Assembly: GCA_036399835.1 (NCBI GenBank)
Contig: DASWMI010000220.1
Location: 1 to 35,019 of the forward strand
DNA length: 35,019 nt
Direction of reading: 5' to 3'
DNA from: DASYML01 sp036399835
GTDB taxonomy: Bacteria > Acidobacteriota > Blastocatellia > Pyrinomonadales > Pyrinomonadaceae
Position 1 is the first letter of the stretch, and every line of letters starts with the position of its first letter. The notes under the pieces are model-generated. The model saw only the letters and a list, made by a program, of their open reading frames with translations, was not told where the DNA came from and did no database searches. This document shows positions 1-7,657 of this stretch, in pieces. A program made the position numbers and the translations under genes.

Positions 1-98
1 CGCCGCTCGTCCTTACCGGCTCGGCGCAAGCGGTCCGACAATTCCCTCTCGACCAGATAATGCGCGCGCAACTGTTCAGGCGATCTCGTCTCACCCAT
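1..98 (-). CDS. N-terminus of a probable class I SAM-dependent methyltransferase (partial)
   Basis: A minus-strand frame opens with an ATG at 98-96 and stays open to the window edge, giving about 32 residues that begin MGETRSPEQLRAHY. The start lies only 4 bases after the stop of the upstream epimerase gene (103), which suggests translational coupling in one transcript. From memory, N-termini with an RSPEQLR..Y..E.ELA.RLR pattern occur on class I SAM-dependent methyltransferases in soil bacteria. The SAM-binding motif itself is outside the window, so the family call is inference. That a gene starts here is more secure than its product. Confidence 0.5.
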   Translation of the reverse strand, partial: MGETRSPEQLRAHYLVERELSDRLRRAGKDER

Positions 99-102
99 AA
101 AT

Positions 103-1122
103 TTAATGATGACCCTTTATGATTTCATCCTCTGTGGCGTAGTCGAACTCTTCGGGTTTGATTTCATCAGGCGGATGCGCGCGCTCCCATGCGACTGTTT
201 GGGCGAGGGCTTCCGCTCTGGCAACGCGCTCGGCATATCCAAGCTCACGGCGCAATCGCCTGGTGTCCGTCACCCAGTGATGTTCGAGCGCCATGTTCGC
301 TCTCATCCTCTCAGGCAATCGCTCTCCCGGCACGACGATAATTTCGCCCTTCCAGCCCGCAGCCCTTGCGATGCTGCGTACCCAGTCGCTTTCAGACAAG
401 GCGTCCTCTTCGCCTGCGTTGTAGATGCGGCCAGCGGCCCTCTCAGAGACGACCGCGAGCGCAATCGCGTCTGCGATGTTCTCGACATAGCCTCTGGTCC
501 AGCGCCAGCTATCGGTCCCCTCTTCGAGCAGGATCGCAGGGCGGCCATCATCCATCCGCTTCAAGTAGAAGAAGAGGCGATGCTGCGTGTCGCCCGGCCC
601 GTAGACAGCCGGAAGACGCAGGATTGTCGCGGGCAACTCCGCGTCGCTCATCACGACGCGCTCGACCAGTATCTTCTCGTAGTTATAATTTCGCTCGGCG
701 GGACTCTTCGCCGTCTCGCGGTAAGGATAGAGATGCTCGCGCAGGGGGGCATCCTCCGCGAGCGGGATGGGGTCCGGTGGACCAGAGGTGACGCGGCGCA
801 GCCGCTCGACGCAGCGATAGACATCCGCGCTGCTGATGGCGACGACGCGACGCGCGATGCCTTTAAAGACGCTCATCAGGCTGGCGGCTTCCTGCTCGGT
901 GAATGGAATCATGTCGAGCACGACGTCGGGCGCAAATCGCCTGAACTCTGTCTCGAATGATGAGAGTTCCGCTCGCTCGCCGTGAATATGCTCGACCGCC
1001 TGTGGCAACTCGGCCTCGGATTCTCCGCGATGAAAGAGGGCCACTTGATGGCCTGCGTCAAACAGCCTGCGCACGACAGGTGGACCAATAAAGCGCGTCC
1101 CGCCGATCAACAGAATTTTCAT
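103..1122 (-). CDS. NAD-dependent epimerase/dehydratase (extended SDR)
   Basis: The 339-residue protein starts MKILLIGGTRFIG, which carries the glycine-rich NAD(P)-binding turn (GGTRFIG) of the extended short-chain dehydrogenase/reductase fold. An ISSADVY stretch near residue 100 matches the serine strand, and YNYEK near residue 147 supplies the Tyr-x-x-x-Lys catalytic pair. The second half contains a family-typical LRLPAVYGPGD segment. Members act on nucleotide sugars or related substrates in the cytoplasm. The closest-looking relatives are the CSP41-like or UDP-glucose-4-epimerase-like branch, so the substrate cannot be named. It is followed after 4 bases by the probable methyltransferase gene, which suggests a shared transcript. 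Confidence 0.88.
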   Translation of the reverse strand: MKILLIGGTRFIGPPVVRRLFDAGHQVALFHRGESEAELPQAVEHIHGERAELSSFETEFRRFAPDVVLDMIPFTEQEAASLMSVFKGIARRVVAISSADVYRCVERLRRVTSGPPDPIPLAEDAPLREHLYPYRETAKSPAERNYNYEKILVERVVMSDAELPATILRLPAVYGPGDTQHRLFFYLKRMDDGRPAILLEEGTDSWRWTRGYVENIADAIALAVVSERAAGRIYNAGEEDALSESDWVRSIARAAGWKGEIIVVPGERLPERMRANMALEHHWVTDTRRLRRELGYAERVARAEALAQTVAWERAHPPDEIKPEEFDYATEDEIIKGHH

Positions 1123-1149
1123 CTTCGTCTGGTCCTTCTGCTCATCTCG

Positions 1150-1623
1150 TCAAGCCGATGAAGTGTGGTCGTGGACGATACGCCAGCCCTGCTTCGTGCG
1201 GCGGAGGATGAGCGTAAAGCGGCCATGCGGCGTATCGGCGGCGCGCGCGAGTTGCCAGCGGCCCAGCGCGACGGCTGCATCCTTGCCGAGCGGCGTAATC
1301 TCAAGCTCCGTGAAGGCTAGCTGGCCCATCTTCTCGCGCGAATCGTAGCTCTTCTTGTAACGGTCCAGCGTTTCCTGCCAGCCTCGCGTCAGTCTATCGC
1401 CGGAGACGAAAGACAGCTCAGCCGAACGCGCGTAGCCGTCCATAAAGCCTTCTATGTCGCCGCGATTCCAGGCGGCCACCTGCGCGTCGAGCACGGCGCG
1501 CACAGCCGAGGCAATCTTCTGGTCCTGTCTGCTCTGCACGGGTTTGGCAGTGGAAGCGGACAAAGGAACGGCAGCCGTGACGAGCAGGGCGCAGAGGGCG
1601 CTGAGCATCAATCTTAGTTTCAT
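1150..1623 (-). CDS. secreted NTF2-like / DUF4440-type protein
   Basis: The 157-residue protein begins MKLRLMLSALCALLV and has a clear Sec signal peptide ending near Ala-Ser-Ala. The mature part (QKIASAVRAVLDAQVAAWNRGDIEGFMDGY...) follows the SnoaL/NTF2-like fold, with the WNRGDIEGFMDGY helix, a GWQETLDRYK helix and a C-terminal TKQGWRIVHDH strand typical of DUF4440 proteins. An ATG three codons upstream (1632) is possible. The start at 1623 is preferred because AAAGGA lies 8 bases ahead of it, whereas the same bases overlap the upstream ATG. Members bind small ligands or act as isomerases. No catalytic assignment is possible here. Confidence 0.8.
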   Translation of the reverse strand: MKLRLMLSALCALLVTAAVPLSASTAKPVQSRQDQKIASAVRAVLDAQVAAWNRGDIEGFMDGYARSAELSFVSGDRLTRGWQETLDRYKKSYDSREKMGQLAFTELEITPLGKDAAVALGRWQLARAADTPHGRFTLILRRTKQGWRIVHDHTSSA

Positions 1624-1778
1624 AAAGCGCATCCTTTATTTATCTGTTTCGAGCGGCAAGTATAGCTCATTAAGAGAAGAGAGTCCGACCGTGGAGGGCC
1701 GAAAGTAGAGAGCATCTCATCTTCAGCCTTCCCGTGCGCGACTCGTTTTGATTAAAACCAGAGAGGCGCTGTGAAATT

Positions 1779-2447
1779 TTAAAAGTAGCGGAAGCGGCCC
1801 GTGATGGGCCAGGTGAAGAGGACGTTTTCAATCTGCGCGCCCCTGCCGATGTTATGCACGACGAGATAGTTGCGCGTCTCTGCGGACCACATGTTAGTGA
1901 CCATCCCGATGTGCGGCAGGCCGTTGACATTCCAGGTCACGACATCTCCGGGCAGATAATCTTCGCTCCTCGATGTGACGGGGAGCGATTTGCCCTGGCG
2001 CTCGAAGTAAATCATCAGGTTGGGGACGCGGCGGTGGTCAATGTTGGTATCGGTCCTGGTCAGCTTCCATGTTTTCGGGTAAGCCTGGAAGTTGCGCTGC
2101 ATATCCTCGTGAACCTCTTTTTGCAGATCCACTCCGCCCTTGCGGAAGGCGCGTATGACGACATCCGTGCAGACGCCAGCTTCGAGCGGGACATCGCCGC
2201 CCGGATAATCAATCTTGACATAAGTCGCATCGTAGCCCGTCGTCTGTTTCGTCAGCTCAAGCTCCGCCTCGACGACCCTTTTCAATTCGGGAGAGCTGTT
2301 CGCCGGAAGGGGTCTGAGCTGAGCCTGGGCGGCGTCACTTCTCGCGTCCCTCGCGCTACCCTGCCCCCGGCTACTCTTCTGGCAGCCGAGCGCCGAGAGC
2401 AGGACCAGCAAGAGCGCCAGGCTGCATATCAACTTTGAGAGACGCAT
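1779..2447 (-). CDS. DUF1287 (YijF-like) lipoprotein
   Basis: The 222-residue protein has a lipoprotein signal peptide with the lipobox LSALGC, so Cys22 is the likely lipidated residue. The mature domain contains the hallmarks I associate with DUF1287: GVCTDVVIRAFR with a conserved cysteine, VHEDMQ, DTNIDHRRVPNL, YLPGDVVTWN, GLPHIGMV and a C-terminal VVHNIG. The Cys/His arrangement is like NlpC/P60-type amidases, which suggests a cell-envelope peptidase or amidase, but this is inference. It lies 51 bases downstream of the esterase gene in the same direction. Confidence 0.85.
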   Translation of the reverse strand: MRLSKLICSLALLLVLLSALGCQKSSRGQGSARDARSDAAQAQLRPLPANSSPELKRVVEAELELTKQTTGYDATYVKIDYPGGDVPLEAGVCTDVVIRAFRKGGVDLQKEVHEDMQRNFQAYPKTWKLTRTDTNIDHRRVPNLMIYFERQGKSLPVTSRSEDYLPGDVVTWNVNGLPHIGMVTNMWSAETRNYLVVHNIGRGAQIENVLFTWPITGRFRYF

Positions 2448-2498
2448 GACCTTCTCCGTGTGATGACTTTTTCGCGCACAGACAATCTCTCAGATGCT

Positions 2499-3230
2499 TC
2501 AAAGGGCCGCTCGGGTTTGCAGCCACACGCGCACATCTCCGCGCATCGCAGCGACAATCTCATGCCCCGCGTCATAGCCTCTGACTTCAACATCAGGCGC
2601 TCGCTCTCTGAGCCGCTCGGCGTAATCACTGGTCCGCGAAGGAGGATAAAATTCATCACGCTCGCCGCTCAGGTGAAAGACAGAGAGCTTCGACTGTTTG
2701 TAAAGCTCGCCGGTCTCCCAGTCTCCGGGCAGGCCGCCGCAGATGCCGAGGACGCCGCGCAGGCTTTCCGTGTGCGTAAAAGCGAAGCGATAGTTGAGCG
2801 CGCAGGATTGCGAGAAACCGAGCAGAAAAACGCGCGCACGGTCAGCGATGCCTTCATGGACCAGTGCGTCAATCAGCTTGAGCAAAGCGTGATGATGAAG
2901 CGCGATGGAATCTTGAGGGTGAAAATTGGTCAGCCAGCCGAAACCGTAGCGCAATGGGCCGCCCTGTTCGCGCGGCTCTTTGAGATGCTGATGGAAACCC
3001 TGCAAGGCCGCGAGCGCGAACCCTTCGGGCGCGAGCAGCTTTGCCTCGCGCATCATCTGCCGTTTGCTCCCGCCATAGCCGTGCAGCACTATGAGCAAGG
3101 GAGAGGGCCGCGCGTCCTGGGCCTTGGTTGATGATGAAGTTTCGGAGGGGAGAGCCAGGTCGTAATAGAGATTTATTTCCGCAGCCAGCCTGCGCTCTTC
3201 AGTCTGTTTGAGCTTGTCGGGTTCACTCAT
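2499..3230 (-). CDS. phospholipase/carboxylesterase family alpha/beta hydrolase
   Basis: The protein is about 243 residues long from the ATG at 3230 (a TTG three codons upstream is also in frame). It shows the oxyanion-hole strand LIVLHGYGGSKRQMM, the nucleophile elbow FLLGFSQSCALN, an acid in SGERDEFYPPSRT and the catalytic histidine in GYDAGHEIV. This is the fold and triad order of the bacterial phospholipase/carboxylesterase (YpfH/Est-like) family, a cytoplasmic serine hydrolase. The elbow reads GFSQS where the family normally has GFSQG. The ribosome binding site is weak, so the start is uncertain. Confidence 0.85.
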   Translation of the reverse strand: MSEPDKLKQTEERRLAAEINLYYDLALPSETSSSTKAQDARPSPLLIVLHGYGGSKRQMMREAKLLAPEGFALAALQGFHQHLKEPREQGGPLRYGFGWLTNFHPQDSIALHHHALLKLIDALVHEGIADRARVFLLGFSQSCALNYRFAFTHTESLRGVLGICGGLPGDWETGELYKQSKLSVFHLSGERDEFYPPSRTSDYAERLRERAPDVEVRGYDAGHEIVAAMRGDVRVWLQTRAAL

Positions 3231-3295
3231 CAAATTCAAAACCGTCTTTCTTCAACACGGCAATCGGATGCAAATTGATTTAACCATGAGCTGCG

Positions 3296-3315
3296 CCGAA
3301 GCTTGAAAGCTCCGG
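3296..3315 (-). terminator. hairpin just downstream of the helicase gene
   Basis: On the minus strand CCGGAGCT-TTCA-AGCTTCGG forms an 8-bp stem (one G-U pair) with a tetraloop, starting 8 bases after the helicase stop codon. No good U-tract follows, so it may be an RNA 3' end stabiliser or a weak terminator rather than a classic intrinsic terminator. Confidence 0.35.
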
Positions 3316-3323
3316 CAGCCTCT

Positions 3324-5387
3324 TCAGTTGATGTAGCCTTGAGAAGCGTCTTCGCCTTCGATGAGCGCTTGCCTGCTCTCTTCTTCAAGCGTCCAGATGT
3401 CGTACAGCTCCGGCGGTACTTCCGTGACGAAGCGCGAGGGCTTTTGCAAGACGGTCTGGCGATTATAATCTGTAATCATCAGCGGGTAAGTCAGATAAAG
3501 CTGGTCCGCCGCGCGTGTCAGGGCGACGTACCACAGACGCCGCTCCTCCTCTTCGCCTTCCGCATCGCGCAGCGAGCGAGGACTGGGAAACTTGCCGTCA
3601 GCGGCCCAGATGATAAAGACCACGCGCCACTCAAGTCCCTTCGCCTGGTGGACCGAAGAGAGCGTCAGCAGCTCGTCCTCTTCGCCGCCCATCACGACAT
3701 CCTCGCCCGTCACAGTTTGCGGCGCGCCGTAACGCTCCGTCGCCAGCAGGGCCAGCTCCGAGAGAAACTCTTCCGTCGAGCTGTAACGCGCGCTGTAGTG
3801 GGCCAACTGGCGCAAATCTTCCAGACGAGCTTCGGCGTTCTCGTATGTATTGGCGAGATGCTCTGCGTAGCCGTGCGAAAGGACAAGCTCGATCTGCCCT
3901 GCCGGGGAAGCGCGCATCTCATCGCGCGCGAGGCTCTCGATGAGGGAGATAAAGCTGGTCCAGCCCGGCCCTCTGCGCGGGGCAGGCTCGAAGTCTGCGC
4001 GGCGGACGAGCGCGAGCGGGTCCGGCGCAAAGGCCAGTCGCTCCCAAATCCTGTTGGCCGTCGCTGGTCCAATCTGCGGGATGAGTCGCAGGACGCGTTT
4101 CCAGGCCAGCTCGTCGCGCGGGTTGTTGATGATGCGCAGGTAGGCCACGACATCCTTGATGTGGGCCTGCTCGAAAAAACGCACGCCGCTGTGTATGCGA
4201 TAGGGGATGGCGCGGCGTGTCAGCTCAAGCTGCAATTCGAGCGAGTGATAATGCGAGCGATAGAGGACGGCCATCTCTTCGAGCGGGATGCCTTCGTCGC
4301 GCAGCTCCAGTATGCGAGCGGCGATAAAGGCTGCCTGCTGGTCCGCGTCGCTGCACGGGACGAGCGCCGGAGCGGTCTCGTTTGAAGCGCGCACGGGGCG
4401 CAGCGTTTTGGGAAACTGTTTGCGATTGCAGGCGATGGAGACGTTGGCGAGCGCCAGTATCTCAGGCGTCGAGCGATAGTTTGTTTCGAGGCGGTAGAGG
4501 CTGGCATCCGTGTAGCGTTTGGGAAACTCGTAGATGTTTGTAAACTCCGCGCCGCGCCAGGCGAAGATGCTCTGCGCGTCGTCGCCGACGACCATCACGT
4601 TGCGATGCCTGACGGCCAAGAGATCAATAATCTCTGCCTGAAGCCTGTTCGTGTCCTGATATTCGTCAACGAGGATGTGCTGAAACTGCTCCGCGTAAAT
4701 ATCCGCGATCTCGCGTTTTTCAATGAGCAGGCGTTTCCAGTTAATCAAGAGGTCGTCGTAATCCATCACGTTGCGCTCAAGCTTGCGCTGCATGTAGACG
4801 CTGTCAACGCGCGCGATCTGCTGCGCGAGCGGCTCAAAATGCGGATGCGTGCGCGGGACGACCTCAGAGATGGGGCGGTCCGTGTTGTTGGCAAAGCTGA
4901 TGATGTCCTGCAAGATTTCGGCCTTGGGAAAGCGGCGAGCTTTAGTATCTATCCCCGCCTCGTCAACACAGGTCGAGAGAAAATCGCGCGCGTCTTCCGC
5001 ATCCAGAATCGTGTAGCTTGATTCGTAGCCGAGCGAAGCGGCGTGGCGGCGCAGGATAAGGTTGGCGATGCGATGAAACGTCCCGCCCCAGACGCGTTTG
5101 ACATCGCCACCGCTCGTCAGCGTCTCGACGCGGCGCAGCATCTCTCGCGCGGCGCGGTTGGTAAAGGTCGCAAGCATGATGCGCGAGGGTGAGACGCCCT
5201 GTTCGAGTAGATACGCGACGCGGTAAGTGATCGTGCGCGTCTTGCCGGAGCCTGCGCCCGCCACGACGAGCACGGGGCCGGGCGGCGCTGTCACCACGCG
5301 AAACTGTTCTTCATTCAGCTCCGCGCGATAACGCGCCAGCTTCTCTGGACCACCTGCTTCAGCCCGTTTAATGATGTAGCGTTTCAT
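3324..5387 (-). CDS. UvrD/PcrA/Rep-type ATP-dependent DNA helicase
   Basis: The 687-residue superfamily 1A 3'-5' DNA helicase has a complete motif set: Q-motif region LNEEQFRVV, Walker A GAGSGKT (residues 44-50), Walker B LVDEYQDTN, motif III GDDAQSIFAWRGA, motif IV LETNYRST, motif V VHQAKGLEWR and motif VI YVALTRAADQLYL. Such enzymes unwind DNA in mismatch and excision repair or displace RecA and RNA polymerase. The protein is slightly shorter than classical UvrD/PcrA and ends soon after motif VI with an acidic tail, so it probably lacks the RNA-polymerase-binding C-terminal Tudor region of PcrA. The start ATG has AGGA close upstream. It diverges from the small secreted protein at 5518. Confidence 0.95.
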   Translation of the reverse strand: MKRYIIKRAEAGGPEKLARYRAELNEEQFRVVTAPPGPVLVVAGAGSGKTRTITYRVAYLLEQGVSPSRIMLATFTNRAAREMLRRVETLTSGGDVKRVWGGTFHRIANLILRRHAASLGYESSYTILDAEDARDFLSTCVDEAGIDTKARRFPKAEILQDIISFANNTDRPISEVVPRTHPHFEPLAQQIARVDSVYMQRKLERNVMDYDDLLINWKRLLIEKREIADIYAEQFQHILVDEYQDTNRLQAEIIDLLAVRHRNVMVVGDDAQSIFAWRGAEFTNIYEFPKRYTDASLYRLETNYRSTPEILALANVSIACNRKQFPKTLRPVRASNETAPALVPCSDADQQAAFIAARILELRDEGIPLEEMAVLYRSHYHSLELQLELTRRAIPYRIHSGVRFFEQAHIKDVVAYLRIINNPRDELAWKRVLRLIPQIGPATANRIWERLAFAPDPLALVRRADFEPAPRRGPGWTSFISLIESLARDEMRASPAGQIELVLSHGYAEHLANTYENAEARLEDLRQLAHYSARYSSTEEFLSELALLATERYGAPQTVTGEDVVMGGEEDELLTLSSVHQAKGLEWRVVFIIWAADGKFPSPRSLRDAEGEEEERRLWYVALTRAADQLYLTYPLMITDYNRQTVLQKPSRFVTEVPPELYDIWTLEEESRQALIEGEDASQGYIN

Positions 5388-5448
5388 TGTCCTGCTTTGA
5401 GAGAGAGAATCCGTGCGCTCTTAAATTTCGCCTCACAGCCAACAAGGT

Positions 5449-5478
5449 TTGACTTCGATGGCGCAGATAGCTTAGAAG
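5449..5478 (+). promoter_or_regulatory. candidate sigma-70 promoter for the small Cys-rich gene
   Basis: TTGACT (5449-5454) and TAGAAG (5473-5478) are separated by 18 bases, 40 bases upstream of the start at 5518. The -35 matches consensus at 5 of 6 positions and the -10 at 4 of 6. Confidence 0.4.
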
Positions 5479-5517
5479 CAGTTTGCCTTATCCACCTTTC
5501 TTCAAGAAGGAGTTATC

Positions 5518-5712
5518 ATGATGAAACGCTTTCTCGCCTCAACTTTGCTCTTGCTGGCGGTCTCCATGCCCGGCTTGGCCGCGCCGAAGTTGAAACCGGT
5601 CCAGGGGAGCGGCTGCCCTTATGTCTGTCGAGAAGAGTATAAGAGGTGCCGCGCGGGCCGCAAGGCTTGTCGCCGCCAGCTCAAGGCGTGTCTCAAAGCT
5701 TGCCCGCATTGA
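5518..5712 (+). CDS. small secreted cysteine-periodic protein
   Basis: The 64-residue protein has a strong ribosome binding site (AAGGAG five bases before the ATG) and a Sec signal peptide ending around PGLAA (residues 17-22). The mature part is about 42 residues, very basic, with six cysteines at 33, 37, 44, 51, 58 and 62. That is the strictly ordered pattern C-x3-C-x6-C-x6-C-x6-C-x3-C. On a helix this puts the cysteines on one face, so the peptide could be a disulfide-stapled helical hairpin or a metal binder. I do not recognise a family. The signal peptide and ribosome binding site make it very likely a real gene. Confidence 0.75.
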   Translation: MMKRFLASTLLLLAVSMPGLAAPKLKPVQGSGCPYVCREEYKRCRAGRKACRRQLKACLKACPH

Positions 5713-5830
5713 GCAGCTTGAGAGGCGGTCGGCTTTGCATTCGTGGCCCTTTGAAAGTTAGGATGTTCGACAGCAGAGGGCCAGCGTGCGCTCTAGTTTA
5801 TCAAACAAGAGAGTCAGAGAGGTTATCAGC

Positions 5831-6145
5831 ATGAAGTTTCCCGGTGGATTGAACATACAGCAGATGATGAAGCAGGCGCAGCAGATGCAGGAGAAGATGC
5901 AGAAGGAGATGGAAGAGCTGCGCGTGGATGCTTCGGCTGGCGGCGGCGTCGTCACCGTCCAGATGAAAGGCAACCACGAAATCGAATCGCTCAAGATTGA
6001 CCCCGAAGCCGTCAAGGAGGGCGACGTAGAGATGCTTCAGGACATGATCCTCGCCGCCCTCAACGAAGCCAATCGCAAGGTTGACGAAGCGATGAAGGGC
6101 AAGCTCGGCGGCATGCTCCCGCCGGGTCTCGGAGGAATGCTCTAA
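5831..6145 (+). CDS. ybaB: YbaB/EbfC family nucleoid-associated protein
   Basis: The 104-residue protein begins MKFPGGLNIQQMMKQAQQMQEKMQ, the coiled-coil helix of the YbaB/EbfC family. It continues with ASAGGGVVTVQMKGNHEI and LKIDPEAV, the central sheet that forms the pincer-shaped DNA-binding dimer, and ends in a Gly/Met/Pro-rich tail. It coats DNA as a nucleoid-associated protein. The start is the ATG at 5831, which has AGAGG about 9 bases upstream. An upstream in-frame codon at 5786 is not needed. recR follows after a 74-base spacer filled by an inverted repeat. This is the usual ybaB-recR pairing, but without dnaX next door. Confidence 0.93.
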   Translation: MKFPGGLNIQQMMKQAQQMQEKMQKEMEELRVDASAGGGVVTVQMKGNHEIESLKIDPEAVKEGDVEMLQDMILAALNEANRKVDEAMKGKLGGMLPPGLGGML

Positions 6146-6146
6146 T

Positions 6147-6214
6147 AGTTTTCGGTTTTCAGTTTCAAGCAAGAGACCGTGCGCTTTCAAACTGAAAACC
6201 GAAGACTGAAAACT
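6147..6214. repeat. heptad inverted repeat, TTTTCAG family (copy 1)
   Basis: The spacer between ybaB and recR is almost wholly an inverted repeat. A TTTTCGG/TTTTCAG-type left arm (6151-6165) pairs perfectly over 15 bp with 6189-6203 across a 23-base loop. A further GACTGAAAACT heptad extends to 6214. The right arm ends 5 bases before the recR ATG. The arms are built from 7-base words. Confidence 0.85.
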
Positions 6215-6219
6215 GATTT

Positions 6220-6834
6220 ATGCTTGATTACGCAGAGCCAGTGACGAAGCTGATTGACGAGTTCAAACGTCTGCCGGGCATCGGCCATAAGACCGCGCAG
6301 CGGCTCGCCTTTCATATCCTGCGTGTGCCCGTGGCTGATGTCGAGCGTTTTATAGAGTCGCTCAAAGAGGTCAAGCTGCGGATTATCTTCTGTTCCGTCT
6401 GCAATAACCTGACGGACGTAGACCCTTGTCGCTTCTGCTCCGCAACTTCGCGCGACCGCTCTATGATCTGCGTCATTGAAGAGCCTTACAATCTTGTTGC
6501 AGTCGAAAAGACGCGCAGCTATAAGGGTCTCTACCATGTGCTGCACGGGAGTCTCTCGCCGATTCGCGGCATCGGACCGGACGACCTGCATCTGGCTAAC
6601 CTGCTGCCGCGCCTGCGCCCTGAAAACAACGAGGGCATAGAAGTGCGCGAAGTCATCCTTGCGACCAACCCCAACACCGAAGGCGAAGCCACGGCCAACT
6701 ATATCAGCCGTCTCCTCAAGCCGCTCGGAGTCCGCGTGACGCGTATAGCGATGGGGATGCCCGTCGGCAGCGACCTCGAATATGTGGATGAAGTGACGAT
6801 GGACAAAGCGCTCGCCAACAGGCACGAGATGTGA
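6220..6834 (+). CDS. recR: recombination mediator protein RecR
   Basis: The 204-residue protein has the standard RecR order: a helix-hairpin-helix (FKRLPGIGHKTAQRLAFHIL, residues 15-34), a four-cysteine zinc finger with Cys58, Cys61, Cys70 and Cys73 (CSVC and CRFC pairs), then a Toprim domain starting ICVIEEPYNLVAVEK. A GDDL-like stretch, TNPNTEGEATANYI and a C-terminal Walker-B-like VGSDLEYVDEVT follow. With RecO it loads RecA on SSB-coated gaps. The start matches the family, yet no Shine-Dalgarno sequence precedes it: the A-rich arm of an inverted repeat ends 5 bases upstream. Confidence 0.97.
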   Translation: MLDYAEPVTKLIDEFKRLPGIGHKTAQRLAFHILRVPVADVERFIESLKEVKLRIIFCSVCNNLTDVDPCRFCSATSRDRSMICVIEEPYNLVAVEKTRSYKGLYHVLHGSLSPIRGIGPDDLHLANLLPRLRPENNEGIEVREVILATNPNTEGEATANYISRLLKPLGVRVTRIAMGMPVGSDLEYVDEVTMDKALANRHEM

Positions 6835-6840
6835 TGAGAG

Positions 6841-6918
6841 TAATAGGTAACAAGTGACAGGTGACAGGTGACAAGTGATAGGAGAAGAGCAGGTCTTCTC
6901 TCTTGTCAACTGTCACCG
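6841..6918. repeat. heptad inverted repeat, GTGACAG family (copy 1); likely bidirectional terminator
   Basis: This element fills the gap between the convergent recR and pyrE genes. Tandem heptads GTGACAG-GTGACAG-GTGACAA-GTGATAG run on the left. They pair imperfectly with a right arm (6892-6917) that contains CTTGTCAACTGTCACC. A long imperfect hairpin between convergent genes would suit transcription termination in both directions. Confidence 0.75.
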
Positions 6919-6921
6919 TTT

Positions 6922-7533
6922 TTAAAACCGGACGTGTTCTTCGGGTGAGCCTTGCTGGCAGTCTGAGCATTGGTCCGAGGCATCGTAAAGGTGTGCGTCA
7001 AACTCCACTAAAGATTTGATGGGGATTTCGCCGAGGAATTCCGGCGCCGATTTAAAACGCACGATTGCGCCGCAGCCTATGATCGGCGCGCCCAGCTCCT
7101 TGACCAGCCCGATGGTCTCTTCGATGGCCTTGCCGCTGCGTATAATGTCGTCAACGATAATGCACGGATTGACTTCGCCCTGGTTGATGTACTGGCGAAA
7201 CATGCGCTTGCCGTCTTCTTCTCTTTCCGCCCAGTAAATCTGCTCCGCGTTGAGCGCCTCGCGGACGCCGAAGGCGACAGGAATCCCGCCGGAGCTGGGG
7301 CTGATGATGGCGACTTTAGGAAGCTGGCTGGAAATATCCCTTTCGAGTCGAAACTTGCGGCTCAGCGCAACGGCCAGCACGCGCGCCATATCGTAGTAAC
7401 GAAAAGCCAGCGGCATCTGGAAATAGTGCGGCGAGTGCTTGCCGTTCGGGTAGACGAAATGGCCCTCGCGGTAAGCTCCCGTCTTCTTCAACATTTCCAT
7501 GACGCTTTCCGACGATGGAATCAGGTTATGCAT
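6922..7533 (-). CDS. pyrE: orotate phosphoribosyltransferase
   Basis: The 203-residue type I phosphoribosyltransferase has the PRPP-binding loop CIIVDDIIRSGKA, the family hydrophobic strand with two acidic residues. VAIISPSSGGIPVAFGVREAL lies upstream of it and FVYPNGKHSPHYFQMPLAF near the N-terminus, consistent with PyrE-like enzymes that convert orotate plus PRPP to OMP in pyrimidine synthesis. The start ATG at 7533 is supported by GGAG 8-9 bases upstream. An upstream frame to 7596 only translates repeat DNA. The C-terminus carries a Cys-x2-Cys (CSDC) and ends PEEHVRF, which I associate with an acidobacterial PyrE-like subgroup. Another PRTase substrate is possible. Confidence 0.78.
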   Translation of the reverse strand: MHNLIPSSESVMEMLKKTGAYREGHFVYPNGKHSPHYFQMPLAFRYYDMARVLAVALSRKFRLERDISSQLPKVAIISPSSGGIPVAFGVREALNAEQIYWAEREEDGKRMFRQYINQGEVNPCIIVDDIIRSGKAIEETIGLVKELGAPIIGCGAIVRFKSAPEFLGEIPIKSLVEFDAHLYDASDQCSDCQQGSPEEHVRF

Positions 7534-7554
7534 TATCTCTTCTCCTGCGAAATT

Positions 7555-7586
7555 AAAAGTGACAGGTGACAGTTGACGTGTGACGG
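7555..7586. repeat. GTGACAG-family heptad array in the pyrE leader
   Basis: Tandem GTGACAG-like heptads (GTGACAGGTGACAGTTGACG) lie about 25 bases upstream of the pyrE start, between pyrE and the Nudix gene. A matching second arm is only weakly visible (CTTGTCATCCGCAC near 7605), so this copy looks decayed or one-armed. The pyrE Shine-Dalgarno sequence lies between it and the ATG. Confidence 0.6.
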
Positions 7587-7657
7587 CAAGGGACAAGCAG
7601 TAATCTTGTCATCCGCACTTCATCGCCTGCCACTAAAGTTTTGGCGCATAGCATACA

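Noticed and set aside
6841..6918. Insertion sequence or transposon ends
   Set aside because: No transposase, target duplication or internal gene. The inverted arms are made of short tandem words and recur as a class, so they are treated as heptad elements.
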